A stretch of 64,000 bases of DNA from Thermanaeromonas sp. GTDB taxonomy: Bacteria; Bacillota; DSM-521; Neomoorellales; Neomoorellaceae. Made by a program: the position numbers and the translations under genes. The stretch spans positions 1-64,000 of the forward strand of contig NZ_JAKKUR010000001.1 in the NCBI RefSeq assembly GCF_021890735.1, written 5' to 3'. Below are positions 39,195-50,234 of this stretch, piece after piece (the first letter of the stretch is position 1; the number at the start of each line of letters is the position of its first letter). The notes beneath the pieces are model-generated. The model was not told the origin of the DNA. It saw only the letters and a list, made by a program, of their open reading frames with translations, and searched no databases.

Positions 39195-39224
39195 CTTGGT
39201 GATACTCGCAAAATCGACTTTAAG

Positions 39225-39233
39225 TGATATACT
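39225..39233 (+). promoter_or_regulatory. Extended -10 of rqcH
   Basis: TGA followed by TATACT at 39228-39233, 74 bases before the rqcH ATG. No clear -35. Confidence 0.4.
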
Positions 39234-39307
39234 GGTTTCTAGGCAAAAGGATTTGAAGACCCAGATCGTTCGGGGAAGAAGAACAATCTTAAGAAAGGAG
39301 AAAAAGC

Positions 39308-41116
39308 ATGGCCTTCGACGGGCTTTTTTTAAGCGCTATTAGAGAGGAACTGTTGGGTTGGGTAGGTAGCAAAGTAGACCGTATTTATCAGCCTGATAAG
39401 GATACGGTTCTTCTTCATCTCCGGAAAGCCCGGGAAATAAGGAAACTTCTTATATCTATCCATGCCGAGTACTGCCGTATCCACTTTACGGAGGCCGATT
39501 TCCTTAATCCGCCTGAACCCCCGCTTTTTTGCATGGTCTTGCGTAAACACCTCTCCGGTGCGGTACTGGCGCAAGTAGAACAGCCTGGACTTGAACGAGT
39601 CTTAAAATTTGTCTTTCAGGCTAAAGATGAGTTAGGCCGGCCTTTGGAACGCTACCTGGTGTCTGAGATCATGGGCAAGCATTCTAACTTATTGCTTCTC
39701 GATCCTTCCGGGCCTACCATAATAGATGCCTTGAGACGATATACTCACGCGGTAAGCCGCTATCGTGAAGTATTACCCGGTAGGGAATACGTCCCTCCGC
39801 CGTATCAAGGGAAACAGGACCCCCGGGAGTTGGGAGAAGATTTGGCACAGCTGATCTGGCGGGAACCCTTAGACAAACCTCTTAAAGAAGTGCTGGTAGA
39901 ACGCCTGGAGGGAATAGGTCCTCTCACAGCCCGGGAAATAATCTACCGGGCCGGTCTACCGGAAGATGTTAAACCGCAAGATTGCGGCGAATACGAATTG
40001 GTCCGCCTGCACCAAGCCTTGGAGGAAGTGCTGGCTTTAAACCGCCCCCCTTCCTGGGAACCGACAGTAGTAAGGGATCCCTTCAAGGGAGCCCTGGCCT
40101 TTGCGGCCTTCGACCTTAAACAGTTTACCGGCTTTGAGCGTGAGCGCTTTACCTCCCCCTCCCAGGCCTGCGAAGCTTTCTATAAGGAGAAACAAATTCG
40201 CCACCTATTTATATCTGAAAAACGGTCCCTCACTAGCCTGGTGGAGCGGGAGCTAAAGCGCTGCCTAAAAAAAGAGGCCATCCAAGCCGAAGCCGTAGCT
40301 TCTGCGGAGGAAGCCTCCCGTTACAGGCTTTACGGAGAACTTATCATGGCTAATATTTACCGTCTCAAGAAAGGAGACCGCCAGCTTACAACCGAAAACT
40401 TTTATGAAGCGGGATCGCCCGAAATAGTCATCGAATTAGACCCTGCCCTTACGCCGACTGAAAATGCAGCACGATATTTTCAACGCTACCAGAAGGCCAA
40501 AAATGCTGCTCAAAAGGCCTCCGAGCAGCTAAAAGAAACCCGGGAAGAAATTGCTTATCTTAATTCCGTAATGCAGGCTTTAGAGATGGCCGAGGCCTTA
40601 GAGGATCTAAAAGAGATCCGGGAAGAGCTGGTCCGGTCGGGCTATTTAGAACCTGCTCAACAAAACAAAAAAGCAGTACAAGCTCCTTCCAAGAAGGCTT
40701 TCGAGCCTTTAAAAGTTATTTCTAGTGATGGCTTCACCATACTCATCGGGAAGAACAACCGTCAAAACGATCTTTTAAGTTTAAAAGTGGCCGACGACGA
40801 AGACATCTGGCTCCATGCCAAAGACGTACCGGGCTCCCACGTGATTATTCGTACCCAAGGAAGGCCTGTCCCTCCGCGCACCTTAGAGGAAGCGGCCGGG
40901 CTGGCTGCGTACTTCAGCCGCTCCCGCCAGGCTGGCCGCGTGTCGGTAGACTATACTTTGGCCAAACATGTTCGTAAACCCCCTGGAGCCCGTCCGGGCA
41001 TGGTGCTCTACGATAACTACCGTACCATCTATATAGAGCCCATCTCCCCCAATATGTTGGCTACCACAGCTACAGGGTCCGGAGCAGAAAGTACCGGCCG
41101 TCCCACTACCAAGTAA
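39308..41116 (+). CDS. rqcH: Ribosome quality control protein RqcH (Rqc2/NFACT)
   Basis: Binds stalled 50S subunits with peptidyl-tRNA and adds C-terminal alanine tails. NFACT-N domain (about 4-210), helix-hairpin and coiled-coil middle (about 300-455), NFACT-R domain (about 470-585, GKNNRQNDLLS...HAKDVPGSHVII). 602 residues, slightly long at the C-terminus. The Asp-Arg pair important for tRNA binding in B. subtilis (97-98) appears here as Glu96-Arg97. The start is ATG after AAGAAAGGAG. Its last 88 bases overlap convergent pyrF. Confidence 0.95.
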   Translation: MAFDGLFLSAIREELLGWVGSKVDRIYQPDKDTVLLHLRKAREIRKLLISIHAEYCRIHFTEADFLNPPEPPLFCMVLRKHLSGAVLAQVEQPGLERVLKFVFQAKDELGRPLERYLVSEIMGKHSNLLLLDPSGPTIIDALRRYTHAVSRYREVLPGREYVPPPYQGKQDPRELGEDLAQLIWREPLDKPLKEVLVERLEGIGPLTAREIIYRAGLPEDVKPQDCGEYELVRLHQALEEVLALNRPPSWEPTVVRDPFKGALAFAAFDLKQFTGFERERFTSPSQACEAFYKEKQIRHLFISEKRSLTSLVERELKRCLKKEAIQAEAVASAEEASRYRLYGELIMANIYRLKKGDRQLTTENFYEAGSPEIVIELDPALTPTENAARYFQRYQKAKNAAQKASEQLKETREEIAYLNSVMQALEMAEALEDLKEIREELVRSGYLEPAQQNKKAVQAPSKKAFEPLKVISSDGFTILIGKNNRQNDLLSLKVADDEDIWLHAKDVPGSHVIIRTQGRPVPPRTLEEAAGLAAYFSRSRQAGRVSVDYTLAKHVRKPPGARPGMVLYDNYRTIYIEPISPNMLATTATGSGAESTGRPTTK

Positions 41117-41757
41117 GTAGCCCCCCTGCGTAAAGCTTCGGCCGGAGTTAAAACCCGGCGCTGGTCATCAAGAAGGGTTCCGGTTGGCCGGACCCCGGGG
41201 GTAACTATGATAAAATCGGGGCCGCAAGCCCGGCGGATGGTCTCCACTTCCTGCGGAGAAGCCACAACTCCGTCAAGACCGCACTTCTGGGCAAGCAGCG
41301 CCCAGTGGACGACCTGCTCTTCTAGAGGCCGCTCAATCCCCACATCTTCCCTTAAGCTGGTACTGTCCAGGCTGGTGAGGACGGTTACAGCAATAAGTAA
41401 GGGAGGTTTCCGCCCCTGAAGGGCCGCCTCCTTTTCTGCCGCCTCCCGGGCCCTAAGGAGCATCTCCCTCCCACCTCCCGCGTGGACGTTAAGCATATCG
41501 ACCCCGTGCCGTACCAGGCTCCGCACAGCCCCCGCTACGGTATTCGGGATATCGTGTAATTTTAGATCGGCGAAAACCCGGCCACCTAGCTCTTTTACAA
41601 GTTTTACGGCGGCGGGGCCTACGGCAGAATAAAGTTCAAGACCTATCTTAAACATACCCACGAAAGGCAAAAGTTTATTTACAAGCTCTTCGGCTTTGGC
41701 TAATTCGGGAACATCCAGGGCTATTATCAACCTTTCCTTTAATTTTTCTTTGGACAA
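41029..41757 (-). CDS. pyrF: Orotidine 5'-phosphate decarboxylase
   Basis: Last step to UMP. LIIALDVPELAKAEELV, the catalytic DLKLHDIPNTV (Lys-Asp-Lys type tetrad), TPGVRPTG, and VVGRPVLSAPDP. 242 residues from TTG at 41757, which has GGGGGGAG five bases before it; the open frame upstream (to 41877) lies inside carB. Last gene of the pyr operon. Its 3' end overlaps convergent rqcH by 88 bases. Confidence 0.96.
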   Translation of the reverse strand: MSKEKLKERLIIALDVPELAKAEELVNKLLPFVGMFKIGLELYSAVGPAAVKLVKELGGRVFADLKLHDIPNTVAGAVRSLVRHGVDMLNVHAGGGREMLLRAREAAEKEAALQGRKPPLLIAVTVLTSLDSTSLREDVGIERPLEEQVVHWALLAQKCGLDGVVASPQEVETIRRACGPDFIIVTPGVRPTGTLLDDQRRVLTPAEALRRGATYLVVGRPVLSAPDPVAVVANILGEMGSI

Positions 41758-41759
41758 AG

Positions 41760-44700
41760 TTACTCCCCCCGCTCTTCCAAATATTCCTGGAGCGACTTGA
41801 TGGTAAACACCGAACCTTTGCGCCAGGATTTTACCACTTCCAATAATGCTTTGGCCGTGTCCAGGGAAGTGAGGCAAGGTATGCCCAGCTCTGCAGCCGC
41901 TCGCCGGATTTTAAACCCGTCCCTCTCTGGTATCCTTCCACGTGTCAGGGTATTTATAATAAAATCCACCTTCCCTTCCCGTATATAATCTAGAATGTGC
42001 GGGGAACCCTCCCGTAGTTTGGCGACACGCTCGACAAACAGTCCTGCCGCCGCCAGGGCGCCGGCCGTACCGGCGGTAGCCATAATTTTAAAACCTAGCT
42101 CTGCAAAACCCTTAAGAAGGGGAACGGCTTCGGCCTTATCTTTATCCGCTATTGTAGCCAGCAGCGTACCCTGCACAGGTATATTACAACCTGCCGCTAC
42201 TAAGCCTTTATATAGAGCCCGCTCGAAGTCCACATCTATACCCAGCACTTCCCCGGTAGATTTCATCTCCGGGCCCAGGAAAGTATCTACCTGTAGCAAT
42301 TTCCCAAAGGAAAATACGGGCACCTTTACAGCCGCATATTTAGTAGGTGGCAACAATCCTCCCGCATAACCCTGGTCTTTTAGACTCCGGCCGAGCATGA
42401 TATTGGTTGCCAGAGATACCATGGGTACACCAGTTATCTTGCTTATATAGGGAACTGTACGGCTAGACCTCGGGTTTACCTCCAGTACATACACTTCGCC
42501 TTCGTAGATCACAAACTGGATATTGAGCATTCCTTTGACCTTAAGGGCCCTGGCCAAGCGAAAAGTATAATCAACAATTTTATCCTTGATCTCCTTACTT
42601 AAGGAGCGGGCCGGGTATAGAGCTATACTATCCCCGGAGTGTACCCCTGCGCGCTCCACGTGTTCCATGATACCCGGTATGAGTACTTCTTCTCCGTCGC
42701 TCACAGCATCCACTTCTACTTCCTTACCGGGCAGATATTTATCCACTAGAATAGGGTGCTCGGGTGTAACTTTTACCGCCGTGGTAGCGTACTCCAGGAG
42801 TTCTCCTTCATTATGCACTATTTCCATAGCCCTTCCGCCCAATACGTAAGAAGGACGTACCAGCACCGGGAAGCCCAGTTCTTTGGATGTGCGCATTACC
42901 TGCTCTACCGAGCTTGCCGCTCCACCGCGGGGTCGGGGGATACCCAGCTCCTCTAAAAGGTTGTCGAATTTCTCCCGGTCTTCCGCACGGTCGATATCTT
43001 CCACTGCGGTACCTAAAACCCGGAAACCGGCTTCTTCCACAAACCGGGCTAAGTTTATAGCCGTCTGGCCTCCGAACTGAACAATCACTCCTTGAGGTTC
43101 TTCCCTTTCCAGTACGTTAATTACGTCCTCAGGTGTGAGGGGCTCGAAATAAAGGCGGTCAGAAGTATCGAAGTCAGTGCTCACTGTCTCCGGATTGTTG
43201 TTAATGATGATAGCCTGTATCCCTGCCTTCCGCAGGGCCCACACCGAATGCACGCAACAGTAATCGAACTCTATACCTTGACCAATACGTATGGGTCCAC
43301 CACCCAGGACTACTACTTTGGACCCCGGCAGGATCTTACCCTCATCTTCCCGGTCATAAGTCGAGTAGAAATAGGGTGTAACAGCTTCGAATTCTGCTGC
43401 ACAGGTATCGACCATTTTATATACCGGTTTAAGGTTGTAAAGCTTCCTCTGCTGCCTTATTTCCCCTTCCTTAAGCCCTGTCAAGCGGGCGATCTGGGAG
43501 TCGCTAAAGCCCATTTCCTTGGCCTGGCGTAAAAGATCCGCCGTAAGGCCTCCTGCGCCCGCCCGCCTGAGGTTCTGCTCCATTTCCACTATATTGCGTA
43601 TCTTCACCAGGAAAAAGGGATCTATACCCGTAAGCTCGTTTAATTCCTTAATATCATAACCTCTTCTTAAAGCCTCAGCCACAGCAAAAAGCCTTTCATC
43701 ATCGGCTTCCTTAAGCTTTTGCTTTAAGGAGCTATCCGTCAATCTAGCAAGGCTTTCTACATACAAGCCGTCGAGCTTAAGCTCTAAAGAACGTACGGCT
43801 TTGAGCAGTGCTCCCTCAAAAGTGCGGTCAATAGCCATAACTTCCCCTGTAGCCTTCATTTGAGTCCCCAGGGTCCTGTCAGCCAAAGAAAACTTATCGA
43901 AGGGGAAGCGAGGTATTTTTATTACACAGTAATCAAGTGCCGGTTCGAAACAGGCTTTAGTGCTTCTCGTCACAGCATTAGGTATCTCATCAAGGGTTAG
44001 ACCCAAAGCTATTTTGGCCGCCACACGCGCTATGGGGTATCCGGTGGCTTTAGAAGCTAAGGCGCTCGAACGGCTTACACGGGGATTAACTTCTATAACA
44101 TAATACCGCCAGCTCTGGGGATCCAGAGCGAACTGGATGTTGCACCCTCCCTTAATATCTAAAGCCCTAATGATCTTTAGTGCTGCGGCACGGAGCATGT
44201 GATATTCCTTATCGGAAAGGGTTTGGGACGGGGCTACGACTATGCTATCTCCTGTATGGATCCCCATGGGATCGATGTTTTCCATATTACAAATGGTAAT
44301 GCAGTTATCGGCGCCATCCCGCATAACCTCGTATTCAATTTCCTTCCAGCCAATAACGCATTGCTCTACAAGAACCTGGTTTATGAGGCTAAGTTTAAGT
44401 CCCTTTAATACAATCGCCTTCAATTCTTCTTCGTTACGGGCTACACCGCCCCCGGTGCCCCCCAGCGTGTAGGCAGGCCTCACTATCACCGGGTACCCGT
44501 TCTGCCGGGCGAAATCTAGGGCTTCCTCAATTCGAGTAACGATGCAGCTTGCAGGAACAGGCTCACCTATAGATACCATCAAAGACTTAAACTGCTCCCG
44601 GTCCTCTGCCTTCTGTATCGCGCTTAAAGGCGTACCCAAAAGCTCTATTCCCAACTCTTCCAAAACGCCGGCCTCTGCAAGTTTAAACGCCAGGTTAAGG

Positions 44701-44984
44701 CCTACTTGGCCTCCTAAAGTAGGGAGGAGCCCATCGGGGCGCTCACGGCGCAATATGGGCACGACGAAATCTAGGGTTAGGGGTTCAAGGTATACCCGGT
44801 CCGCCATCTCGGTATCCGTCATTATGGTAGCGGGATTAGAATTAACGAGTACAACTTCCAGGCCTTCTTCCTTCAAGGCCCGGCAAGCTTGGGTGCCCGC
44901 ATAATCGAATTCAGCAGCTTGGCCTATAACTATAGGACCCGATCCTATAACCATGACTTTTTTAAGATCCTTGCGCAGGGGCAT
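41760..44984 (-). CDS. carB: Carbamoyl phosphate synthase, large subunit
   Basis: Makes carbamoyl phosphate from ammonia, bicarbonate and 2 ATP. Two homologous ATP-grasp halves (about 1-400, 550-935) with an oligomerisation region between and a C-terminal MGS-like allosteric domain (about 940-1074). Family start [33 protein letters not shown] at 44984 follows AAGGAAGGG; the upstream extension to 45035 is unlikely. In the pyr operon after carA. Confidence 0.97.
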   Translation of the reverse strand: MPLRKDLKKVMVIGSGPIVIGQAAEFDYAGTQACRALKEEGLEVVLVNSNPATIMTDTEMADRVYLEPLTLDFVVPILRRERPDGLLPTLGGQVGLNLAFKLAEAGVLEELGIELLGTPLSAIQKAEDREQFKSLMVSIGEPVPASCIVTRIEEALDFARQNGYPVIVRPAYTLGGTGGGVARNEEELKAIVLKGLKLSLINQVLVEQCVIGWKEIEYEVMRDGADNCITICNMENIDPMGIHTGDSIVVAPSQTLSDKEYHMLRAAALKIIRALDIKGGCNIQFALDPQSWRYYVIEVNPRVSRSSALASKATGYPIARVAAKIALGLTLDEIPNAVTRSTKACFEPALDYCVIKIPRFPFDKFSLADRTLGTQMKATGEVMAIDRTFEGALLKAVRSLELKLDGLYVESLARLTDSSLKQKLKEADDERLFAVAEALRRGYDIKELNELTGIDPFFLVKIRNIVEMEQNLRRAGAGGLTADLLRQAKEMGFSDSQIARLTGLKEGEIRQQRKLYNLKPVYKMVDTCAAEFEAVTPYFYSTYDREDEGKILPGSKVVVLGGGPIRIGQGIEFDYCCVHSVWALRKAGIQAIIINNNPETVSTDFDTSDRLYFEPLTPEDVINVLEREEPQGVIVQFGGQTAINLARFVEEAGFRVLGTAVEDIDRAEDREKFDNLLEELGIPRPRGGAASSVEQVMRTSKELGFPVLVRPSYVLGGRAMEIVHNEGELLEYATTAVKVTPEHPILVDKYLPGKEVEVDAVSDGEEVLIPGIMEHVERAGVHSGDSIALYPARSLSKEIKDKIVDYTFRLARALKVKGMLNIQFVIYEGEVYVLEVNPRSSRTVPYISKITGVPMVSLATNIMLGRSLKDQGYAGGLLPPTKYAAVKVPVFSFGKLLQVDTFLGPEMKSTGEVLGIDVDFERALYKGLVAAGCNIPVQGTLLATIADKDKAEAVPLLKGFAELGFKIMATAGTAGALAAAGLFVERVAKLREGSPHILDYIREGKVDFIINTLTRGRIPERDGFKIRRAAAELGIPCLTSLDTAKALLEVVKSWRKGSVFTIKSLQEYLEERGE

Positions 44985-45041
44985 CCCTTCCTTCACCTCC
45001 CCAAAATATATGAGCTGTCTCGAACTTTTCGGCATACTGGA

Positions 45042-46115
45042 CTATCTATTTTGTATAAGCTCTAAGAACTCCTTAAAGATATACTCGCTGTCTGTAGGTC
45101 CTGGCCCCGCTTCGGGATGATATTGAACTGAAATTACGGGGAGGAACTTGTGACGGAAACCCTCTACGGTGTCGTCGTTTAAATTAATATGAGAAACACA
45201 AACTTCCTCCGGTGGCAAAGAGCTGGCCACAACCGCATATCCGTGGTTTTGGGAAGTAATGTATACTTTACCGGTTGCAAGATCCTTAACGGGATGATTA
45301 CCTCCCCGGTGGCCGAAGCGAAGTTTAAAGGTGTCACCGCCCAAAGCGAGGGCCAAGATCTGGTGCCCCAAACATATCCCTAAGATGGGCACCTTGCCCA
45401 AAAGTCCTTTTACAGTTTCCACCCCGTAGGGCACATCCTTAGGGTTCCCGGGCCCGTTGGAAAGCACTACCCCGTCAGGCTTAGAAGCAAGAATTTCTTC
45501 GGCAGTGCTATGCGCCGGAAAAACGATGACGCTACAACCTTGCTTTACAAACCATTCTAAGATGCTACCTTTGACCCCCAAATTATAGACAGCTACCCTG
45601 GGCGAACCCTCTCCCAAGACATAAGGCCGGCTGTTGGTCACCGTAGGTACGAGCTTATCTCCACTCAAAGGAGGTTTCTCCCGTACAAGACGCTTAATCT
45701 CTTCTAAATCCACTGGACCTGAAGTTAAAATCCCGTACATGGTACCCTTACTACGCAGGTGGCGGGTCAAAGCCCGCGTGTCCACCCCCTGGATAAAGGG
45801 GACGCCGTGCTTCTTAAGGTAAGAGATTAGGTTTTCCTGCAAACGCCAGTTGCTCGGCTCCCGGCAAATCTCTCGGGCTACCAACCCCTGAACCTGTGGT
45901 CGTGGAGCCTCCCTGTCCTCCTCATTTACACCATAGTTGCCTATAAGGGGGTAAGTCATAACAACAATTTGGCCACAATAGGAGGGGTCGGTGAGGATTT
46001 CCTGATAGCCGGTCATGCTGGTGTTGAACACCACTTCTCCGTGGCAAAAATATCCCTCTTCCAAGGCTTCCCCCTGGAATATGGTCCCATCTTCTAAGAC
46101 CAAGTAAGCTTCCAC
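45042..46115 (-). CDS. carA: Carbamoyl phosphate synthase, small subunit
   Basis: Glutamine amidotransferase subunit. N-terminal CPSase domain (MTGYQEILTDPSYCGQIV), class I GATase with the nucleophile in GICLGHQ and the His/Glu pair QYHPEA. 357 residues. The start is GTG after TAGGAGGGG. It lies between pyrC and carB. Confidence 0.97.
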   Translation of the reverse strand: MEAYLVLEDGTIFQGEALEEGYFCHGEVVFNTSMTGYQEILTDPSYCGQIVVMTYPLIGNYGVNEEDREAPRPQVQGLVAREICREPSNWRLQENLISYLKKHGVPFIQGVDTRALTRHLRSKGTMYGILTSGPVDLEEIKRLVREKPPLSGDKLVPTVTNSRPYVLGEGSPRVAVYNLGVKGSILEWFVKQGCSVIVFPAHSTAEEILASKPDGVVLSNGPGNPKDVPYGVETVKGLLGKVPILGICLGHQILALALGGDTFKLRFGHRGGNHPVKDLATGKVYITSQNHGYAVVASSLPPEEVCVSHINLNDDTVEGFRHKFLPVISVQYHPEAGPGPTDSEYIFKEFLELIQNR

Positions 46116-46189
46116 TGGAAATCCCCTCCTAAACAGCTTACTTCAAATATCCTAAAACCAGACCTGGTAACTCGGGCCGGCCTAATTCT

Positions 46190-47485
46190 CTAATACAGGA
46201 CCCGTCCATTCTCCATTACTAGCCGCCCGGCCACAATGGTAACTAAAGGCCAGCCTTTAAGCTTTAACCCCTGGAAGGGTGAGTTCTTACCCAGGGAATA
46301 AAAAGTATCCACATCTACTTCTTTTTCCCAGTCGGGTGCAATAACTGTAATATCGGCTATACTTCCTTCCTTAAGGGAGCCACCGGGAATATTTAAGATG
46401 CTGGCTGGGCGGCAGCTCCAAGCCTCTATGAGACGCTGCCAGGATAATCTTCCTTTTTCCACCAACCGGGTCACCACCAGGGGTATAGCTGTCTCCAGAC
46501 CGGATATGCCGAAGGGAGCAATATCGTACTCCACGTCCTTTTCTTCTTCTGTGTGCGGGGCATGGTCCGTGGCCAGGACATCCAGTAAGCCATCCCTTAA
46601 GGCTTCTTCCAGGGCCTGCCGGTCTTCCTCGCTCCTTAAGGGAGGGTTGACTTTAGTAGTAGTGTCGTATCCTATTACTGCCTCATCGGTTAAACAGAGA
46701 TGATGGGGTGTTACTTCAGCGGTAACCTTGACCCCCTTGGATTTAGCCTCCTTTAAAATATGCAAGGACCCCGCACTGCTTAGGTGTGCGAGGTGAAGCC
46801 TGCCTCCCGTAAGCCCGGCCAGGATGACATCACGTGCGACCATAACTTGCTCGGAAGCGGCGGGTATACCTCTTAATCCCAAAATCGTGGAAACGAAACC
46901 TTCGTGCATTACTCCTCCGGCAGTAAGGTTAAGATCCTCACAATGGGATATCACCGGAATATTAAATAACCGGGTGTACTCTAGCGCCCGGCGCATAACT
47001 TCCGCATTCATAACAGGGTTCCCATCGTCGGAAATGGCTACAGCCCCGGCCTCCACCAGATCGTAAATCTCGGCCAGCTCTTCGCCTTTCGAACCTTTGG
47101 AAAGAGCACCTATGGGATAGACACGAACCACCCCAACGGCTCTCGCCCTTTCCCTTATATATGCAATAACCGCTGCATTGTCAGCTACGGGCTGGGTATT
47201 GGGCATGCAAGCCACCGCGGTGAAACCCCCGGCCGCTGCGGCCCGAGTCCCCGTAGCTATGGTTTCCTTCTGCTCGTAGCCAGGTTCCCGGAGGTGTACA
47301 TGCATATCAATAAAACCGGGAGCCACAATGCAACCGCCCACGTCTAAGACTTTAGTTTCCCGGTCCTTTTCTAAATTTTCTCCTATAGCCGCTATACGGT
47401 CACCGGAAACTAAAACATCGGCCACTTTATCCAAATCCTGGGAGGGATCAATAACCCTTCCACCCCGGAGCAAGATTTTCATCAT
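46190..47485 (-). CDS. pyrC: Dihydroorotase
   Basis: Zinc amidohydrolase, third UMP step. Metal motif [10 protein letters not shown] near residue 60, TDHAPHT near 305. 431 residues, class I (long) type. The start ATG overlaps the pyrB stop (ATGA). All metal ligands look intact, so it is active, not a pseudo-dihydroorotase. Confidence 0.97.
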   Translation of the reverse strand: MMKILLRGGRVIDPSQDLDKVADVLVSGDRIAAIGENLEKDRETKVLDVGGCIVAPGFIDMHVHLREPGYEQKETIATGTRAAAAGGFTAVACMPNTQPVADNAAVIAYIRERARAVGVVRVYPIGALSKGSKGEELAEIYDLVEAGAVAISDDGNPVMNAEVMRRALEYTRLFNIPVISHCEDLNLTAGGVMHEGFVSTILGLRGIPAASEQVMVARDVILAGLTGGRLHLAHLSSAGSLHILKEAKSKGVKVTAEVTPHHLCLTDEAVIGYDTTTKVNPPLRSEEDRQALEEALRDGLLDVLATDHAPHTEEEKDVEYDIAPFGISGLETAIPLVVTRLVEKGRLSWQRLIEAWSCRPASILNIPGGSLKEGSIADITVIAPDWEKEVDVDTFYSLGKNSPFQGLKLKGWPLVTIVAGRLVMENGRVLY

Positions 47486-48405
47486 CTTCCACCTCCAATG
47501 AGCAAGTACAGCAAAGCCATGCGGACAGCCACCCCGTTGGTCACCTGTTCAGTTATGGCCGACTGCAAGCCGTCGGCTACAGCCGGAGAGATCTCTATTC
47601 CGCGGTTCATGGGGCCGGGGTGCAGGACCAGTGCACCGGGCTTGGCCAGCCGGAGCCTTTCTGGTGTGAGCTGATAAAGGAGGGCGTATTCCCGTAGGGA
47701 AGGGAACAGCCCCTTTTTCTGCCGCTCCCTCTGGATGCGTAGGACGTTTACTACGTCAGCACCTCTCAAAGCTTCCTCCACCCGGTAAAATACCTTTACC
47801 CCTAAGTTCTCTATCCCTTCCGGTATCAGGGTCGGTGGCCCGACTACCCTCACTTCCGCTCCCATCTTAGTTAATCCCCAAATGTTGGACCGGGCCACGC
47901 GGCTATGAAGTATATCTCCTAAAATTACCACTTTAAGCCCCTCTATACGACCCATCTTTTCCCGAATAGTAAACATATCCAGGAGAGCCTGCGTGGGATG
48001 TTCATGCATGCCGTCTCCGCCGTTGATTACCGAAGCCTTGATATACCTCGCTAGTAGTACCGGACTCCCTGCCGCGGAATGCCGGATGATCACCGCATCA
48101 GCCCCCATGGCGGCCAGGGTTTGGGCTGTATCCCGTAAGGACTCTCCTTTAGCTACACTGCTAGTAGAAGTAGCTATGCTCACAGTATCCGCGCCCATAT
48201 ATTTGGCGGCCAGCTCGAAGGAGGTGCGGGTGCGGGTGCTGGGTTCATAGAAAAGGGTGACCACCAGCTTCCCCCTCAACGTGGGGACTTTCTTAATATC
48301 ACGCTGGATTATTTCTTTCATAGGTCCGGCGGTATCCAGTATAAGTTCGATCTCTTGGCGAGTGAGATCCTTAAGCCCTAACAGATGCTTGCTCTTAAGA
48401 ACCAT
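47482..48405 (-). CDS. pyrB: Aspartate carbamoyltransferase, catalytic subunit
   Basis: Condenses carbamoyl phosphate with aspartate. [17 protein letters not shown], the active-site loop [24 protein letters not shown] and [10 protein letters not shown]. 307 residues, no regulatory PyrI gene nearby, as is usual in Firmicutes. The GGAGG ribosome site is 12 bases before the ATG and belongs to the attenuator terminator stem. Confidence 0.97.
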   Translation of the reverse strand: MVLKSKHLLGLKDLTRQEIELILDTAGPMKEIIQRDIKKVPTLRGKLVVTLFYEPSTRTRTSFELAAKYMGADTVSIATSTSSVAKGESLRDTAQTLAAMGADAVIIRHSAAGSPVLLARYIKASVINGGDGMHEHPTQALLDMFTIREKMGRIEGLKVVILGDILHSRVARSNIWGLTKMGAEVRVVGPPTLIPEGIENLGVKVFYRVEEALRGADVVNVLRIQRERQKKGLFPSLREYALLYQLTPERLRLAKPGALVLHPGPMNRGIEISPAVADGLQSAITEQVTNGVAVRMALLYLLIGGGR

Positions 48406-48412
48406 ATAAATT

Positions 48413-48482
48413 AAAAACCTCCTTATCGCCCGAGGCTAATAAGGAGGTCTCCTGCCGTCCTTATTAGCCTCACGGGACTAAT
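48413..48482 (-). promoter_or_regulatory. PyrR-dependent attenuator between pyrR and pyrB
   Basis: On the minus strand: PyrR-binding loop AGTCCCGTGAGGCT (48479-48466), then a 12-bp antiterminator pair (48469-48458 with 48445-48434), then a 9-bp terminator (48447-48439 with 48426-48418) and TTTTT. The antiterminator and terminator share bases, so they exclude each other; PyrR with UMP should favour termination. The 3' arm of the terminator is also the pyrB ribosome site. Confidence 0.93.
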
Positions 48483-48483
48483 T

Positions 48484-49162
<679 letters not shown>

Positions 49163-49183
49163 AAGGATGCTCGCTTACTCTAA

Positions 49184-49211
49184 TTTATATTACTCTTATC
49201 TGCCCTGTCAA
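49184..49211 (-). promoter_or_regulatory. Promoter of the pyr operon
   Basis: TTGACA (49211-49206), 16-base spacer and TATAAA (49189-49184), followed by the PyrR leader. Confidence 0.85.
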
Positions 49212-49243
49212 TAGCTAATTGTTTTGAGTTACTGCCATTTTTT

Positions 49244-49396
49244 TCAGGAGAGGGCTGCTTGTACTTGCAAACGAGCGCTCTTCACCCAAGCGGCCACCCC
49301 CAACAAGGCAGCCGCCGGGCAAGCCATAATCTGGCCAGCAACCTAGAAGGTATCTCCCCGGCTTATACGCCTAACCAGGCTTTCTGCTTTGGCCAT
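49244..49396 (-). pseudogene. Short ORF interrupted by an in-frame TAG
   Basis: From ATG at 49396 the frame reads MAKAESLVRRISRGDTF, then TAG (49345-49343), then stays open for 32 codons with a hydrophobic, protein-like stretch (GQIMACPAAALLGVAAWVKSARLQ) to TGA at 49246-49244. AAGGCGG precedes the ATG, though close. Not recognised. It may be a small gene broken by a nonsense mutation, or chance. The rest of the 49212-49418 gap holds nothing I can name. Confidence 0.3.
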
Positions 49397-49418
49397 CAAC
49401 CGCCTTTTAACTTCGCCA

Positions 49419-50234
49419 CTAAAGCTTCAAATTATACTTGTACCTCCGGGAAAGAGTCTCCAGCTTCTTCGCTAAAAGTTTCAGGTACCCGCGCGGGTCG
49501 CGGAGAAAGCGCTCTAGATGTGTTAACGCCCAGGAAAGCTTTTGTTCATAGGTAATCCGCAGCCGCTCTACGGCTGCCGGGTAGGGGTTTAAAGGATCCA
49601 GATAGACCTCTCTAACCCCGATATCCCTTAGACTGGCTAGAAGCTCTTCCAGCGCCCCCGGTGCATCGGTTAATCCCGGAAGGATAGGGGCTATAAATAC
49701 CCACACGCTTATACCTTCACCAGCAAGCTTTTTTGCAGCTTGAAGGCGCGCTGAAGGCGGAGCGGCTCCCGGCTCCACAATATTCGCAACAGCATCATCC
49801 GGGGTGGTTAAGGTAAAACCGACCGAACAGTTTCTAAGTTGTTTAAAGAGCTCTATGTCCCGGACTACAAGGTCCGATTTGGTAAGTAGGTCGATGTTTA
49901 TTTCCGGCCTTTCTTCCGCAAGAACCCTCAGCGAGGCCCTAGTAAGTCCGTATTCGCCCTCTGCCGGCTGGTAGGCATCTGTCACAGTGCCTAAGATAAC
50001 CTTACCTAAAGGAGCTCGCTTCCGCCTTATCTCGCGGCTTAACACCTCCGGAAAATTGATCTTGGCATACACAAATTCTCCCCACTTGGCTTCCCGGCCG
50101 TAAAACCTGAGCACCGTATCTGCGTAACAGTAACGACATGCATGGGAACATCCTGAGTAAGGGTTCAAACAGTAACGGTAGCCCGGGATCCCCGTCCTGT
50201 TAAGGGCAGTCTTGCAATAGCCGGGCTTTAGCAT
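49419..50234 (-). CDS. Radical SAM protein (SPL/Rv2578c-like)
   Basis: 271 residues with the [4Fe-4S] motif CSHACRYCYAD near 29-39 (CxxxCxxC), preceded by the YRYCLNPYSGC type context. TVTDAYQPAEGEYGLTR and DLLTKSDLVVRDIELF are typical of the family that includes spore photoproduct lyase relatives. It lacks a distinct C-terminal cysteine, so it is not a standard SPL. The substrate is unknown. The ATG overlaps the panB stop (ATGCTAA). Confidence 0.9.
   Translation of the reverse strand: MLKPGYCKTALNRTGIPGYRYCLNPYSGCSHACRYCYADTVLRFYGREAKWGEFVYAKINFPEVLSREIRRKRAPLGKVILGTVTDAYQPAEGEYGLTRASLRVLAEERPEINIDLLTKSDLVVRDIELFKQLRNCSVGFTLTTPDDAVANIVEPGAAPPSARLQAAKKLAGEGISVWVFIAPILPGLTDAPGALEELLASLRDIGVREVYLDPLNPYPAAVERLRITYEQKLSWALTHLERFLRDPRGYLKLLAKKLETLSRRYKYNLKL

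Noticed and set aside
39065..39211. N-terminal extension of the Ca2+-ATPase by 49 codons
   Set aside because: The extension is Arg/Phe rich, contains the palindrome, and does not resemble pump N-termini; ATG 39064 matches the family start.
49259..49555. 98-codon plus-strand frame opposite the radical SAM 3' end and its downstream gap
   Set aside because: Partly antisense to the radical SAM gene; no ribosome site and unconvincing composition.
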